From assembly GCA_024516155.1 (NCBI GenBank), contig JAJJXM010000024.1:372001-436000 (forward strand): 64,000 nt of DNA, given 5' to 3'. The translations under genes and the position numbers were made by a program. Below, piece by piece: positions 1 through 9,588 of this stretch; position 1 is the first letter of the stretch; every line of letters begins with the position of its first letter. A model generated the notes under the pieces. The model did no database searches and was not told the DNA's origin. It worked only from the letters and a program-made list of their open reading frames with translations. This stretch comes from Pyronema omphalodes (lineage: Eukaryota; Ascomycota; Pezizomycetes; Pezizales; Pyronemataceae).

Positions 1-1513
1 TCTTGGTAAGACTGGTAAGGGGGGCCACGACTTTCGAGTAATCGCGGATGAATCGTCGGTAGAAATTTGCAAATCCAAGGAATTCTTGGACGTCCTTGAG
101 GTTGCAAGGGTTTTCCCATTTTACCACTGTTTCTACCTTTTTCGGATCCATCTTGATACCGTCTCGTCCAACCAATAACCCAAGATACTTGACTTCTGTT
201 TGGTGAAACTTGCATTTTTCTGGTTTTAGGTGGAGGCCGGCATTCTTCAAGGCTTCAAGAATCTGGCGAACATGTTTCCGGTGATCGTCCAGGTTTTCGG
301 AATATATCAGGATATCGTCGAGGTATGCGGTACAGAAGAGGTCGAGGTAAGGTCGAAGAACATCATTGATAAATGCCTGGAAATCAGCTGGGGCATTCGT
401 AAGTCCGAAAGGCATAACAAGGGACTCGAAGAGGCCATAACGAGTGCGAAATGCAGTTTTCCATTCCTCCCCCTCTGCCATGCGTACAAGGTTGTAAGCA
501 CCTCGAATGTCCAATGTTGTGAAGTACTTGGCCTTAGACAGTTGTAGCAGGGTTTCTTGAATCAGGGGCAAGGGGTATCGATTCTTGATAGTTCCTTCAT
601 TCAATCCACGATAGTCCACACAGAGACGCAGCGAACCATCGGATTTCTTGACAAACAGGATTGGTGAGGCTGCTGGCGATGATGACCGTCGGATAAATCC
701 TTTGGAAAGATTCTCCTCGAGCCATGCCTTGAGGGCCTCTAGTTCTGTGCGCGACAGGGAATACAGGGGGCCAAAAGGTGGTGTAAATCCTTCCTTCAAC
801 GGGATCCGGTGGTCGTAGGGTCGGTGGGGTGGCAGCTTATTGGCAACAGCCTCTTCGAACAAGTTCAAGAAATCGTGATACTCGGTTGGTACGATTCGTT
901 TCAGGTCCTCAGGAGTGTTGACTTTGTTGTCGAGGGCTTTATTTAACTCATACAGAGACAGGGAAAATATGGAGAGTCTCTGTTTCTTAGCCACTCGACA
1001 GAAGGAAGATGCTGTCAGGGAGGCGATGTGTAGTTTGGCTGGGGCCGCAGAGAGTGGGTACAGGAAGGTTTCTGGAGGTTCTTCACTGAGACCAGAGACA
1101 GTTGTTGGTACTGGGTTGCAGTGGGCCAGGCAGTATTGTGATCCGAACGTGATTGTTCCTGAGCTGAAGCGAATTGCAACATCATGAAGTTGCAACCAGG
1201 GGATTCCAAGGACTAGGGGGTAGTGGCCTAATTTAGTGACGAACATAGGGAGCTGTTCGCGGTGCTCATGTATGGTGCATTGGGCAAGGGCGAGGTGGGT
1301 GATGTCACCAGAGGCAATAGGTCGGCCATCGATGACTTCCAGGGCACGGGGTTTTCGTAGGGGTTGCAGGGGGATCTGGTGATGGCGGGCGAAGTCTTCA
1401 TCAACAAAGGAGATACCAGTGGCGCCACAGTCGATTAGCGCATGGGTACGAATGTTTTTATCACCGAAGGTAAGCGTGCAAGAGACAACAAGATGTTTTC
1501 CTTCCATTGACAT
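1..1513 (-). CDS. Ty3 pol polyprotein, N-terminal half (protease and reverse transcriptase), element 1
   Basis: The minus-strand frame is open from about 1621 to the window edge; the first ATG in it is at 1513. It reads a retropepsin-like protease with the DCGATG active-site variant and downstream LGIPWL. After a linker comes reverse transcriptase: a VDYRGLNEG block, FTTLDIRGAYN, and the YLDD catalytic box near position 315. The connection begins with a VQEFLGFANFYRRF block before the edge. RNase H, integrase and chromodomain would lie to the left. It is about 65-70 percent alike to element 2 pol by eye. The frame relative to gag is -1, and pol is open upstream through the gag stop, so it is probably made as a Gag-Pol fusion rather than from the ATG. 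I checked the frame codon by codon for most of the stretch and saw no stop. Confidence 0.9.
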   Translation of the reverse strand, partial: MSMEGKHLVVSCTLTFGDKNIRTHALIDCGATGISFVDEDFARHHQIPLQPLRKPRALEVIDGRPIASGDITHLALAQCTIHEHREQLPMFVTKLGHYPLVLGIPWLQLHDVAIRFSSGTITFGSQYCLAHCNPVPTTVSGLSEEPPETFLYPLSAAPAKLHIASLTASSFCRVAKKQRLSIFSLSLYELNKALDNKVNTPEDLKRIVPTEYHDFLNLFEEAVANKLPPHRPYDHRIPLKEGFTPPFGPLYSLSRTELEALKAWLEENLSKGFIRRSSSPAASPILFVKKSDGSLRLCVDYRGLNEGTIKNRYPLPLIQETLLQLSKAKYFTTLDIRGAYNLVRMAEGEEWKTAFRTRYGLFESLVMPFGLTNAPADFQAFINDVLRPYLDLFCTAYLDDILIYSENLDDHRKHVRQILEALKNAGLHLKPEKCKFHQTEVKYLGLLVGRDGIKMDPKKVETVVKWENPCNLKDVQEFLGFANFYRRFIRDYSKVVAPLTSLTK

Positions 1514-1617
1514 TTCTTCTACTACTGCATTCGTAATTCCAGGACCAGGTACTTTCCAACTAAATGAAGACAACAAAAGAGAGTGACCAGCAGCATAGCC
1601 ATCTATGTGCGGCTGGT

Positions 1618-2760
1618 CTAGGCATTTCCCGACTCCTCGTCAGAGAGGGGAGTCTCCGGAACTGGGTTAGGCGCAACTGCTGCGGCACGAAGGGTGGCCG
1701 GTTTATTCGGGCAGGCTGCAGCCATGTGTCCATGTCCACCACAGTAGAGGCAGCGGCCTTCAGCTAGGCGAGCAGCGCGTTCCTGGGGTGTAATCTTGCG
1801 TCGATTAGCAGAGAGGTCCATGGGGGCAGGTCCGTAGTAGGGTGTGCTGGGCGGAGCGGGTCGTTGTGCGGGTGCAGGAGCGAAGGCGGGTGGGGCTGCA
1901 CGGGGTGTGGCGTGACTCGTAGTGCGGGAACCAGTTCTCAACTTTCGCAGATTATCGATGGCACGGATCTGGGAGTCCAGGTTTTGACACTGGTTGACGA
2001 AGGTGCGGAGATCGGTAGCAGGGGGTGCCCCAATGAGTTTCTCAAGAATCTCAATGGACAGGCCATTGCGAAGAGCATCCATGGTAGCACGTTCATCCCA
2101 GTTAAGTTCAGAGACCAACCTAGAGAACTCAGCGTAGTAGGCTGAGAACTCCTTGTTGCCTTGTCGGAGGGCCTGGAGCTTGTGTCTGGCGGTTGCAGCT
2201 GCATCGGGATCGCCAAAGGTAGCCCGAAGGATCCTGATAACATCTTCAACATCGTCCAGGGATGCCGTTTCGCCATCTTCGCGGATGAAGGGGATCAGTT
2301 GTTGCATGGCACGACCTCGGAGGCGTCCCACAGCGTAGGCAACACGTTGTCTGGCAGTGGGGTACCGACCCTGGTCACTGAGGAGCTTGAGGCGTAGGTG
2401 GGTGACAAATGCTCGGAGTTCTTCCCTGGAGCCATCATACAAAGGTGCATCAGGGAGTTTCTCACCCTGGCCCGCAGGCTGTGGGGCAGCAAGGAGGCGG
2501 GTGATGATTTCGCGTTGTCGGGAAAGTTCGGCTTCCGCAGCATCGGCCCGAGCAGTTTCCTCAGCCAGGGTTGGTTGGTTGGGGTCAACATCAGGTTCTG
2601 GGGCGGGATCGGGCAGGACATGGTCAGGGGCGTTGAGAACATGACCACAGAGGTTGCGGACAAAGTTGACCGGACCAATTGTGGGGTCGAAGGCGGTGAT
2701 AGTGGAAGCATCTTGGATGTTAGCCCAGAGCTCATCGGTGAAGGTTTTGTGGACAGGCAT
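1618..2760 (-). CDS. Ty3 Gag (capsid and CCHC zinc knuckle), element 1
   Basis: This encodes a 380-aa structural protein of the retrotransposon particle. Residues 1 to about 60 are a variable N-terminus starting MPVHKTF. A helical stretch with a TLAEETARADAAEAEL heptad-like run follows near residues 64-95. The capsid core of the retrotrans_gag kind (YDGSREELRAFV, then ARATFGDPDA and FSAYYAEFSRL) spans about 110-245. A zinc knuckle CLYCGGHGHMAAAC (CX2CX4HX4C) lies near residues 335-350. The start ATG at 2760 is 250 bases from the insertion point of element 2. Unlike element 2, this gag is intact. Pol follows in the -1 frame with an overlap, the usual way Ty3 elements set the Gag to Pol ratio. 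Element 1 is therefore the older insertion but has the healthier gag. Confidence 0.92.
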   Translation of the reverse strand: MPVHKTFTDELWANIQDASTITAFDPTIGPVNFVRNLCGHVLNAPDHVLPDPAPEPDVDPNQPTLAEETARADAAEAELSRQREIITRLLAAPQPAGQGEKLPDAPLYDGSREELRAFVTHLRLKLLSDQGRYPTARQRVAYAVGRLRGRAMQQLIPFIREDGETASLDDVEDVIRILRATFGDPDAAATARHKLQALRQGNKEFSAYYAEFSRLVSELNWDERATMDALRNGLSIEILEKLIGAPPATDLRTFVNQCQNLDSQIRAIDNLRKLRTGSRTTSHATPRAAPPAFAPAPAQRPAPPSTPYYGPAPMDLSANRRKITPQERAARLAEGRCLYCGGHGHMAAACPNKPATLRAAAVAPNPVPETPLSDEESGNA

Positions 2761-3005
2761 GATTTAGTGGCGGGGTACTGGGACAGTGAGGGTAAACAGG
2801 ATTGAGCTGGAGTTTCCGGAGGTTGACGGTGGTTGGTATTTCCACAGGGTTGCTAGGTAGCCGTATTCTTTGGCCAGCTGGAGGGCGATCTGGGCGTCTT
2901 CGTAGTAGGAGGTCGGGATACCAAATCTGAAGAACAGGTGTTCTGGACTGATCAAGGCAGGTTCGAATTCGCGGACCCAAGCGACTTTGTTCATGAACAA
3001 TGACT

Positions 3006-3010
3006 ACAGG
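3006..3010. repeat. Target site duplication of element 2, left copy (ACAGG)
   Basis: Five bases ACAGG directly precede the LTR terminus TGTCAG at 3011 and recur directly after the LTR terminus TGACA at 9419. Five-bp duplications are typical of Ty3-family integrases. Confidence 0.93.
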
Positions 3011-3539
3011 TGTCAGGGACACGAGAACGGACGTTCAAGGGACACACTGAACACTACCGGAAAGGGGGACTAGGCAGGTTCCGGAACGGGGAACGGCAGG
3101 ACAAGGACCGAAGTGCTCGTCAGACGGACGGCACACTAAACAGGGACAGGGACAAGGACAAGAGTGACGTAGGACTTAAGAGAGGAAATCTTATATTAGG
3201 AGTCAGGAGAAGACACAAGACGTTCGATGGAGAATCTCGACAACGGGGAGGCAAGCCTCCTTATGTACAAAGGGGCGGCCAGCACTCTTGCTGGGCCGTC
3301 ATACAATCATCGCTACATGAGCTTCCGTTCTCCATCGATTCAACTGCGACGCCACAGCTCTCCAGCTGGTGGTACGTCATCCATCATCAATCATTCTATC
3401 AGTCAACATGGCACGGCACACACAACAACACAACAACACAACGGCAACACAACGCGGCAAGACAACGGCACGATCTCAATCAACAACCACGACAACATGA
3501 TGACGCAACACAACGGCTCGTCAGCCGTGTGCCGTGACA
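3011..3539 (-). repeat. 3' LTR of Ty3 element 2
   Basis: This 529-bp repeat is identical to 8891-9419 except at 3398 (A here, C at 9278). It begins TGTCA and ends TGACA, the terminal inverted repeat. Plus-strand open frames inside it are by-products. Confidence 0.97.
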
Positions 3540-3550
3540 GTACCCCCCCG
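3540..3550 (-). promoter_or_regulatory. Polypurine tract of element 2 (plus-strand DNA primer)
   Basis: On the coding strand the bases just before the 3' LTR are CGGGGGGGTAC. A purine run at this place primes second-strand DNA synthesis in LTR retrotransposons. The tract lies immediately after the pol stop codon (3551-3553). Confidence 0.6.
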
Positions 3551-6500
3551 TTAGGCTCGAGTTCCTACGAGAGGAGAAGGTTTGTCTGGGTATAACTGGT
3601 GAAATCTCTCAGCGGCCTCAGTCTCGGATAGGTTCGTTTCCGGTTCCCAGGTGGGAGAGTCATGGCCGGTCCACTTGACGAGGTACTGCAGGTTTCCTCT
3701 TGACCAACGGCTATCCAGAATTTCATCCACGAACCATTCTTCTTCGCCGTCTACTACTACCGGTAGGGGCGGTGGAATAATTTGGCCAGGGAGGGGGTCC
3801 GAGGGGGCTGGGTTTAGTAGGGACACGGGGAAGGTCCTGTGGTGTTTCATGGTCTCCGGTATGTCCAATTCATAGGCGTGGGATCCAATAGGTCGTAACA
3901 CGGTGAAGGGGCCTAGGTATTTATTTTCTAGTTTCTTTGAGGGGCGGCGGGTTCTCAGGTTACGGGCGTCCAGCCATACCAGGTCTCCTGGTTTGAAGAC
4001 AGGTGCGGGGAGTCGGGAATTGTCGGCGGCTTCTATGTGGCGGGCTTGGGCGTATTTCATTTCCGAACGTAAGACGTCATGGATGTGTGACATCCTTTCC
4101 GCCACCTCGTTCGCTTTCACTTCCTCAGGGTTGTCGGTCCTGATTTCCAGTTCGAAAGAGCACTTGGGGTGTCGACCATATATAGCGTAGAACGGAGACA
4201 GCGACGTTGTATCCGATACTCGGTTATTTGCAGCAAATTCTGCCAGTGGTAAAAATTTCTTCCAATCGTCTTGTAAATAACAGACGTACGCGCGGAGATA
4301 TTGCTCCGTAACCGCGTTAATTCTCTCTGTTTGACCGTCGGTTTGGGGATGAAAGGCCGTACTCGTGGCAATTTCGATACCCATGCAATTCGCCAAGTGT
4401 TTCCAGAAATGGGCCACAAATTGCGGACCGCGGTCGGACACTACTGTGTCTGGCAGGCCGTGTAGTTTGAACACATTCTCCAGGAAGAGTTGCGCGAAGC
4501 CTTCAGCGTCTATTGTGGAATGACAGGGCACTAAGTGCCGCTGTTTCGTTAGTCGGCAAACGATCGCACATATTGCGTCGAAGCCTTCTGATATCGGTAG
4601 TCCAGTAACAAAATCCACCGATATATTCTGCCAAGGGTGGTGCGGAACCGGTAGGGGCTTCAGGGTTCCATAGGGTGCGTGGCGGGTAGCCTTTGTTCTT
4701 TTACAGGTGTGGCAATTCCGGACGAATTGGTCCACATCTTTTCTCATCGAGGGCCAGTAATAATTCCTGGCGAGGAGTTCGAAAGTCTTCGCACGGCCCG
4801 GGTGTCCCATGGTGGGGGGGTCGTGGTGATCTTGCAGTAGTTTCAATCGTAGCTTATCCAGCGCGGGGACATAGAGGCAATCTCGGTAGTACAATCTGTT
4901 TTCTAACACGGAACAATCGGCGAGCGATATGTCCTTACAGATTTGTGTGCCATCTTCCAGCATTCCCAACACTTGGTTGGGGAATGGGTCTGTCTTGTAG
5001 CCCTCTGTGAACAGGAGGTCTACTTCGGAAGGTGCGAGTTTCATTGGCGGGGTCATGCATAACTGAAAGTTCTGTGGCTTCAGAACAGCTTGCTGGTTCG
5101 CCAGTATGCGTTCGTCTCCCTCTTCCGGGAGGTCGGCGGCTCTTCTTGTCAGGGCGTCCGGTTTTCCTCCCAACGTACCTGGTCGATAGGTGATCACAAA
5201 GTTAAACCGAGACAGGAACTCGGACCAGCGTGCTTGTCGTCTATTCAGCAGCTTTGTCGTCATAAAGTATTCAAGATTCTTGTGATCCGTCAATACTTTT
5301 ATAGGGAAGGCGGAGCCCTCTAAGTGGGGACGCCATTCCTCAAAACAACGAACTATTGCCAGTAGTTCCTTGTCGTAGATTTCGTAGTTACATTCTGCCG
5401 GGGAATGCTTCTTGGAATAAAATGCGACGGGGTGTAACACGTTATCGTCGTCGTATTGTGATAAAACTCCAGCGGACACATAGTCAGATGCGTCTGTTTC
5501 TACTACAATCGGTTTCTCGTAGTCGAAGTGCTTGAGGATGGGTGCTGATGTAAATGCGTCCTTCAGTCGGTCGAAGGCGCTCTGCTGATCATTACCCCAG
5601 ACAAAGGGGATTGCTTTACCATCTTTCTTTTTGGTTAGAGCTGTAAGCGGGGAGACCACTTTTGAGTAGTCTTTGATAAATCTTCGGTAGAAATTCGCGA
5701 AGCCCAGGAACTCTTGGACCTGTTTCAAATTGGTTGGTTCCTTCCAATCTCTCACTGTGGCTACTTTGGAATCCATCATGCGCGCGCCGTCGCGGCCGAT
5801 GTTGTAGCCCAGGTACTGTACTTCTGCCTTAGCAGACTTACACTTCTCTGGCTTCAAGTGCAGTTTTTCTTGTTTGAGTCGTTCCAAGATCTTCCGGACG
5901 TGTGCGGTGTGATCGGGCTTTGTTTCGGAGAATACGAGGATATCGTCCAAGTATGCCGTACAAAACTGGTCTAGGTATGGTCTCAGGACATCATTTATAA
6001 ATGCCTGGAAATCGGCAGGCGCGTTGGTGAGCCCAAAAGGCATCACTTTCGATTCAAACAGGCCGTACCGTGTGCGAAAGGCCGTCTTCCATTCTTCGCC
6101 TTCTGCCATTCTGATAAGATTATAAGCGCTGCGGACATCAAGGGTCGTAAAGTATTGAGCTTTGGAAAGATTCATCATCGTTTCCTGTATCAATGGCAGC
6201 GGGTACCGGTTCTTCTCGGTACCTTCATTCAGTCTTCGGTAGTCGACACACAGGCGTAGGGATCCGTCTGATTTTTTCACGAATAATATCGGCGAGGCGG
6301 CTGGTGATTGGGAGCGTTGTATAAATCCTTTCTCCAAATTCTCATCGAGCCATGTTTTCAGCGTCTGCAACTCGTTGCGTGACAGCGAGTATAACGGGCC
6401 AAAGGGCGGAACGAATCCCTCTTTCAGTGGGATCTTGTGGTCGTAGGGTCGGTGCGGGGGAAGTTCCTTCGCGTTGACCTCCTTGAATAAATCGAGGTAG

Positions 6501-7219
6501 TCATGATACTCCTCGGGGATCATGTCTTTCAGTTCGTCGTCCGTGAGGGGGGGCTTGTCTTGTAGGGCGACGGTGATCTCGTCCAACGATAGCGAGAACA
6601 CTGTCAGGCTTTCGTCTTCTACCATTTCCTTGAAGTCGGTGATGGTTAGACTTGAGATCTCTATTGGGGGTTCGTCCGGGGGGTCGGGGACCGAGTCTTC
6701 CAACTCCGGCAAGGGGTTTGTGTCGGGCTCGTGGACAGCGGGAGGGGGCCTCAAGTCCAGGACCTCGACACCGGTTGTGCTCACAGGCAACGGGGTGCAG
6801 TTCCTTAGGCAGTATTCGGAGTCGAAGCTTACAGTGTTGGAACTGAAGCTTATTGTTACATCGTGTTTTTTCAACCAGGGGATACCCAACACCACCGGGT
6901 AGTGACCCAGCTTGGTGACAAACATAGGAAGGGTTTCCGAGTGACCGTTGATGGTACACTCTACTTGGGCGAGGTGTGTTATCTTTCCTGAGGATATGGG
7001 GCGGCCGTCGATAACTTCGACCGTTCGGGCGGTGGATAGGGGGGTTAGGGGGAGTTTGTGATGGCGGGCGAAATTGCGGTCAACAAAGGTGATACCAGTG
7101 GCGCCGCAGTCAACGAGCGCTACTGTTTTCACGGAGCGGTTATTGGAAAACAAGGAACAGGAGAGGACAAGGTGTTTGCATTCTAATCTTCCAGTAAAAC
7201 TTGCGCCCGATAATAGCAA
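3551..7219 (-). CDS. Ty3 Pol polyprotein with C-terminal chromodomain, element 2
   Basis: The open frame reads at least 1222 residues and is open further upstream into gag (to about 7276). Residues counted from 7219: protease with DCGATG at 37-42; reverse transcriptase with VDYRRLNEG at 325-333, FTTLD at 357-361 and the YLDD box at 423-426; RNase H with ETDASDY at 574-580; integrase HHCC zinc finger at about 798-839; integrase core D869, D929, E965 with exactly 35 residues between the last two (DD35E); and a chromodomain at about 1160-1212 with the aromatic cage pattern WFVDEIL, YLVKW and PTWEP. The chromodomain would steer integration towards methylated histone H3 chromatin; this is known for the family and was not tested here. 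All catalytic residues are present and no stop interrupts the frame. The first codon at 7219 is TTG, so translation most likely comes by -1 frameshift from gag. Confidence 0.95.
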   Translation of the reverse strand: MLLSGASFTGRLECKHLVLSCSLFSNNRSVKTVALVDCGATGITFVDRNFARHHKLPLTPLSTARTVEVIDGRPISSGKITHLAQVECTINGHSETLPMFVTKLGHYPVVLGIPWLKKHDVTISFSSNTVSFDSEYCLRNCTPLPVSTTGVEVLDLRPPPAVHEPDTNPLPELEDSVPDPPDEPPIEISSLTITDFKEMVEDESLTVFSLSLDEITVALQDKPPLTDDELKDMIPEEYHDYLDLFKEVNAKELPPHRPYDHKIPLKEGFVPPFGPLYSLSRNELQTLKTWLDENLEKGFIQRSQSPAASPILFVKKSDGSLRLCVDYRRLNEGTEKNRYPLPLIQETMMNLSKAQYFTTLDVRSAYNLIRMAEGEEWKTAFRTRYGLFESKVMPFGLTNAPADFQAFINDVLRPYLDQFCTAYLDDILVFSETKPDHTAHVRKILERLKQEKLHLKPEKCKSAKAEVQYLGYNIGRDGARMMDSKVATVRDWKEPTNLKQVQEFLGFANFYRRFIKDYSKVVSPLTALTKKKDGKAIPFVWGNDQQSAFDRLKDAFTSAPILKHFDYEKPIVVETDASDYVSAGVLSQYDDDNVLHPVAFYSKKHSPAECNYEIYDKELLAIVRCFEEWRPHLEGSAFPIKVLTDHKNLEYFMTTKLLNRRQARWSEFLSRFNFVITYRPGTLGGKPDALTRRAADLPEEGDERILANQQAVLKPQNFQLCMTPPMKLAPSEVDLLFTEGYKTDPFPNQVLGMLEDGTQICKDISLADCSVLENRLYYRDCLYVPALDKLRLKLLQDHHDPPTMGHPGRAKTFELLARNYYWPSMRKDVDQFVRNCHTCKRTKATRHAPYGTLKPLPVPHHPWQNISVDFVTGLPISEGFDAICAIVCRLTKQRHLVPCHSTIDAEGFAQLFLENVFKLHGLPDTVVSDRGPQFVAHFWKHLANCMGIEIATSTAFHPQTDGQTERINAVTEQYLRAYVCYLQDDWKKFLPLAEFAANNRVSDTTSLSPFYAIYGRHPKCSFELEIRTDNPEEVKANEVAERMSHIHDVLRSEMKYAQARHIEAADNSRLPAPVFKPGDLVWLDARNLRTRRPSKKLENKYLGPFTVLRPIGSHAYELDIPETMKHHRTFPVSLLNPAPSDPLPGQIIPPPLPVVVDGEEEWFVDEILDSRWSRGNLQYLVKWTGHDSPTWEPETNLSETEAAERFHQLYPDKPSPLVGTRA

Positions 7220-7275
7220 TGTATCAGCAATAATAGTATTCCCACCAGCGGCAGAGCCATCTTCTTGCAGCTGGT

Positions 7276-8623
7276 TTATTCTTTTCCCGACACTTCTTCT
7301 TCAGCATCCACTAATTCCACGCTCGCCACTTTAACATTCGTCTTGGCGGGGCACGACGCAGCCATGTGGCCGAGGCCACCGCAGTAGAGGCAACGTCCTT
7401 CTGATAGGCGGGTCGCGCGCTCCTGTGCCGACAGTTTCTGACGGGGTCCCTGGGCCGGGGTTTGCTTGCTGGAGGAGGCGGTGGTGGCTTGAGTGGCGGG
7501 GGTGGGGCGACTGGTGGTGGGGGTGGCGGTGGTAGTGGTCTTGACTTGGCCGCGGTTGGTACGCAGCTTGCGGAGGTTTTCGAGTGCCCTTAATTGGGAG
7601 TCCAATTTTTGACACTGTTCGACGAATTCGTGCATCGTGGTGGTGGGCGGGGCACCAACCAACTTCTCGTGTAGCTCAAGGGACAGGCCGTTACGCAGGG
7701 CATCCATGGTGGCGGCTTCGTCCCAGCCTAACTCTGCGACTAGGCGGGAGAACTCTGCGTAGTAGTCCGAGAATTCGCGGTTGTTCTGTCGGAGATTCTG
7801 TAGTTTGAAACGAGCCGTTGCGCGCTCGTCCGGGTCTCCGAAGGTACGTTGTAAAATTTTGATGACGTCCTCGACGTCGTTGAGAGCCCAGCGGTTGCCG
7901 TTTTCCTTGATGTAAGGAAGAATCTGGTCCAGGGCGCGTCCGCGGAGGCGGCCCATGGCGTAAGAAATCCGTTTATGGGGGGTCGGGAAACGTAGTTCAT
8001 CGCTCACTAGCTTGATACGAAGCAAGGAGACAAAGCGGCGGAGGTCCTCCCTGTTGGACCCGTCGAAGGTTGGCGGATCCGAGATTTTGTCTCCAGTTAC
8101 GCGGATGCCGGGGGAGGCGAGTAGCGCGTTGATTAGCTCACGCTGGCGGGTGAGTTCTTTCTCGTAGTAGTGGATTTCGTTTGTATCGGCTTGCTCCTCC
8201 GGGGTTAGAAGGATCTCGGGGTCACGGGGGGGGGGGTCTAGGAATTGGTGCGATTATCGCGGGGGCGGGGGCTGCGGCTGCGGCTGTGGTAGGGGGTGCG
8301 CCGGCTCGCGGTGCTGGTTCTGGGCCGTTCGGGTAGACCTGGACGGAGCCAGTCTGGATCACGACAGGGGGAATGGGAGCAGGGGTGGGAGCTTCCGGAG
8401 CGCGGGAGGCGACAGGGCTGGATACCCGAGTACTGTTACGAGAACCGGGGGTTTCCGCGAGGTCGTTTAGGAGGTAACCCGTGGGGTGGTCCTGAGCGTC
8501 TAAAATGGATTGTGCGAGTTGTTTTGTAAAGGTGAGCGGTTCGTGGCCGTCGGGGAACTGGGTCATGGCGGCGGCGTTCACAATTTGTTGCCAGTGGCCT
8601 TCGTCAATAAGTTTAATATGCAT
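7276..8623 (-). pseudogene. Ty3 gag of element 2, split by a frame change at a G10 run
   Basis: The likely start is the ATG at 8623 (MHIKLIDEGHW, matching the element 1 Gag start in length and pattern). The first frame runs to a stop at 8222 through an Ala/Pro-rich linker. The capsid core (DGSNRED, then FGDPDERATARF and FSDYYAEFSRL) and the zinc knuckle CLYCGGLGHMAASC are read in a different frame, ending at 7276. The change of frame falls at a run of ten G on the plus strand (8226-8235). Such runs slip easily during replication or sequencing, so this may be a true null mutation, a length-variable site or an assembly error. In the neighbouring element 1 the gag is one frame throughout, which argues that the break is damage rather than design. 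Confidence 0.85.
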
Positions 8624-8879
8624 CCTGGCGGGCTCTGAGGATTGGCTTGAGTCTGATGGTGCGGCGGATGTGCTCCTGATAGGTGTAGTCCTGGAGTTGC
8701 CAGCGGACCACAAGGTAGCAGTTATTTTCTGCTCGTCGGACGGTTCTTCGCACGGCGCCAGCGAATCTGTCGGGGATCCCAAAGGTTTCGTATAAGGTGT
8801 GTGTTTCAAGAGCTTGCTTTAGTGCGTGGGTCCAGGCAGAACCGGTGCGGTTCATGCGTGTCGGTTGAATAGTTAATCG

Positions 8880-8888
8880 ATCGAACGT
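8880..8888 (-). promoter_or_regulatory. Primer binding site of element 2, complementary to its own transcript leader
   Basis: Two bases inside the 5' LTR end the coding strand reads ACGTTCGAT. It does not start TGG, so it does not match a tRNA 3' end. It is the exact reverse complement of nine bases inside the LTR at 9100-9108, placed about 33-40 bases after a TATA-like box. This is the layout of Tf1-type self-priming. Confidence 0.62.
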
Positions 8889-8890
8889 AA

Positions 8891-9419
8891 TGTCAGGGAC
8901 ACGAGAACGGACGTTCAAGGGACACACTGAACACTACCGGAAAGGGGGACTAGGCAGGTTCCGGAACGGGGAACGGCAGGACAAGGACCGAAGTGCTCGT
9001 CAGACGGACGGCACACTAAACAGGGACAGGGACAAGGACAAGAGTGACGTAGGACTTAAGAGAGGAAATCTTATATTAGGAGTCAGGAGAAGACACAAGA
9101 CGTTCGATGGAGAATCTCGACAACGGGGAGGCAAGCCTCCTTATGTACAAAGGGGCGGCCAGCACTCTTGCTGGGCCGTCATACAATCATCGCTACATGA
9201 GCTTCCGTTCTCCATCGATTCAACTGCGACGCCACAGCTCTCCAGCTGGTGGTACGTCATCCATCATCAATCATTCTCTCAGTCAACATGGCACGGCACA
9301 CACAACAACACAACAACACAACGGCAACACAACGCGGCAAGACAACGGCACGATCTCAATCAACAACCACGACAACATGATGACGCAACACAACGGCTCG
9401 TCAGCCGTGTGCCGTGACA
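8891..9419 (-). repeat. 5' LTR of Ty3 element 2 (promoter)
   Basis: This 529-bp LTR starts TGTCA and ends TGACA. On the coding strand a TATA-like TACATAAGG lies at about 9138-9146. It is followed by ATCGAACGT at 9108-9100, the proposed transcript start and primer. Confidence 0.96.
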
Positions 9420-9424
9420 ACAGG
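9420..9424. repeat. Target site duplication of element 2, right copy (ACAGG)
   Basis: ACAGG follows the LTR end directly and pairs with 3006-3010. After it the leader of element 1 resumes. Confidence 0.93.
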
Positions 9425-9577
9425 AGGCAGTTATCTTGACTGGCAGTGTCAGGTATTCTTCAAATTCGCAAGCGAAGATCGGAATACACAGCAGCAACTC
9501 GGCAAGAATAAAGACACTCTTGGTGGTTTGTTCTGGGGTTCAAAGGCTATGGACTGCGTAGGTTGGAGATTTGTTCG

Positions 9578-9586
9578 ACAGAACGT
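9578..9586 (-). promoter_or_regulatory. Primer binding site of element 1, complementary to its own transcript leader
   Basis: The coding strand reads ACGTTCTGT two bases after the 5' LTR end. It pairs perfectly with ACAGAACGT at 9772-9764 inside the element 1 LTR. The sequence differs from element 2 at matching positions on both sides, so pairing is preserved. Confidence 0.62.
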
Positions 9587-9588
9587 AA

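Larger units (their letters stand above)
3011..9419 (-). mobile_element. Complete Ty3-type chromovirus retrotransposon, element 2 (6.4 kb)
   Basis: This full-length LTR retrotransposon is transcribed leftwards: 5' LTR 8891-9419, primer site about 8880-8888, gag 8623-7276, pol from the gag overlap to 3551, G-rich purine tract at 3540-3550, 3' LTR 3011-3539. It is flanked by the duplicated target ACAGG. One mismatch in 529 LTR bases points to a very recent insertion. There is no cluster of C-to-T changes between the LTRs, so repeat-induced point mutation has not acted on it. The pol order PR-RT-RNaseH-IN-chromodomain places it among fungal chromoviruses (Tf1/sushi-like). The only visible damage is a frame break in gag at a ten-base G run. 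Confidence 0.97.

Noticed and set aside
3010..3595. Plus-strand open frames of 122-175 aa, repeated at 8890-9439
   Set aside because: They lie inside the two identical LTRs, on the strand opposite to transcription, and consist of Gln/His/Asn low-complexity translation of CAACA tracts.
6501..6959. Minus-strand 152-aa and plus-strand 126-aa frames within pol
   Set aside because: They are overlapping shadows of the protease/linker part of the intact pol frame.
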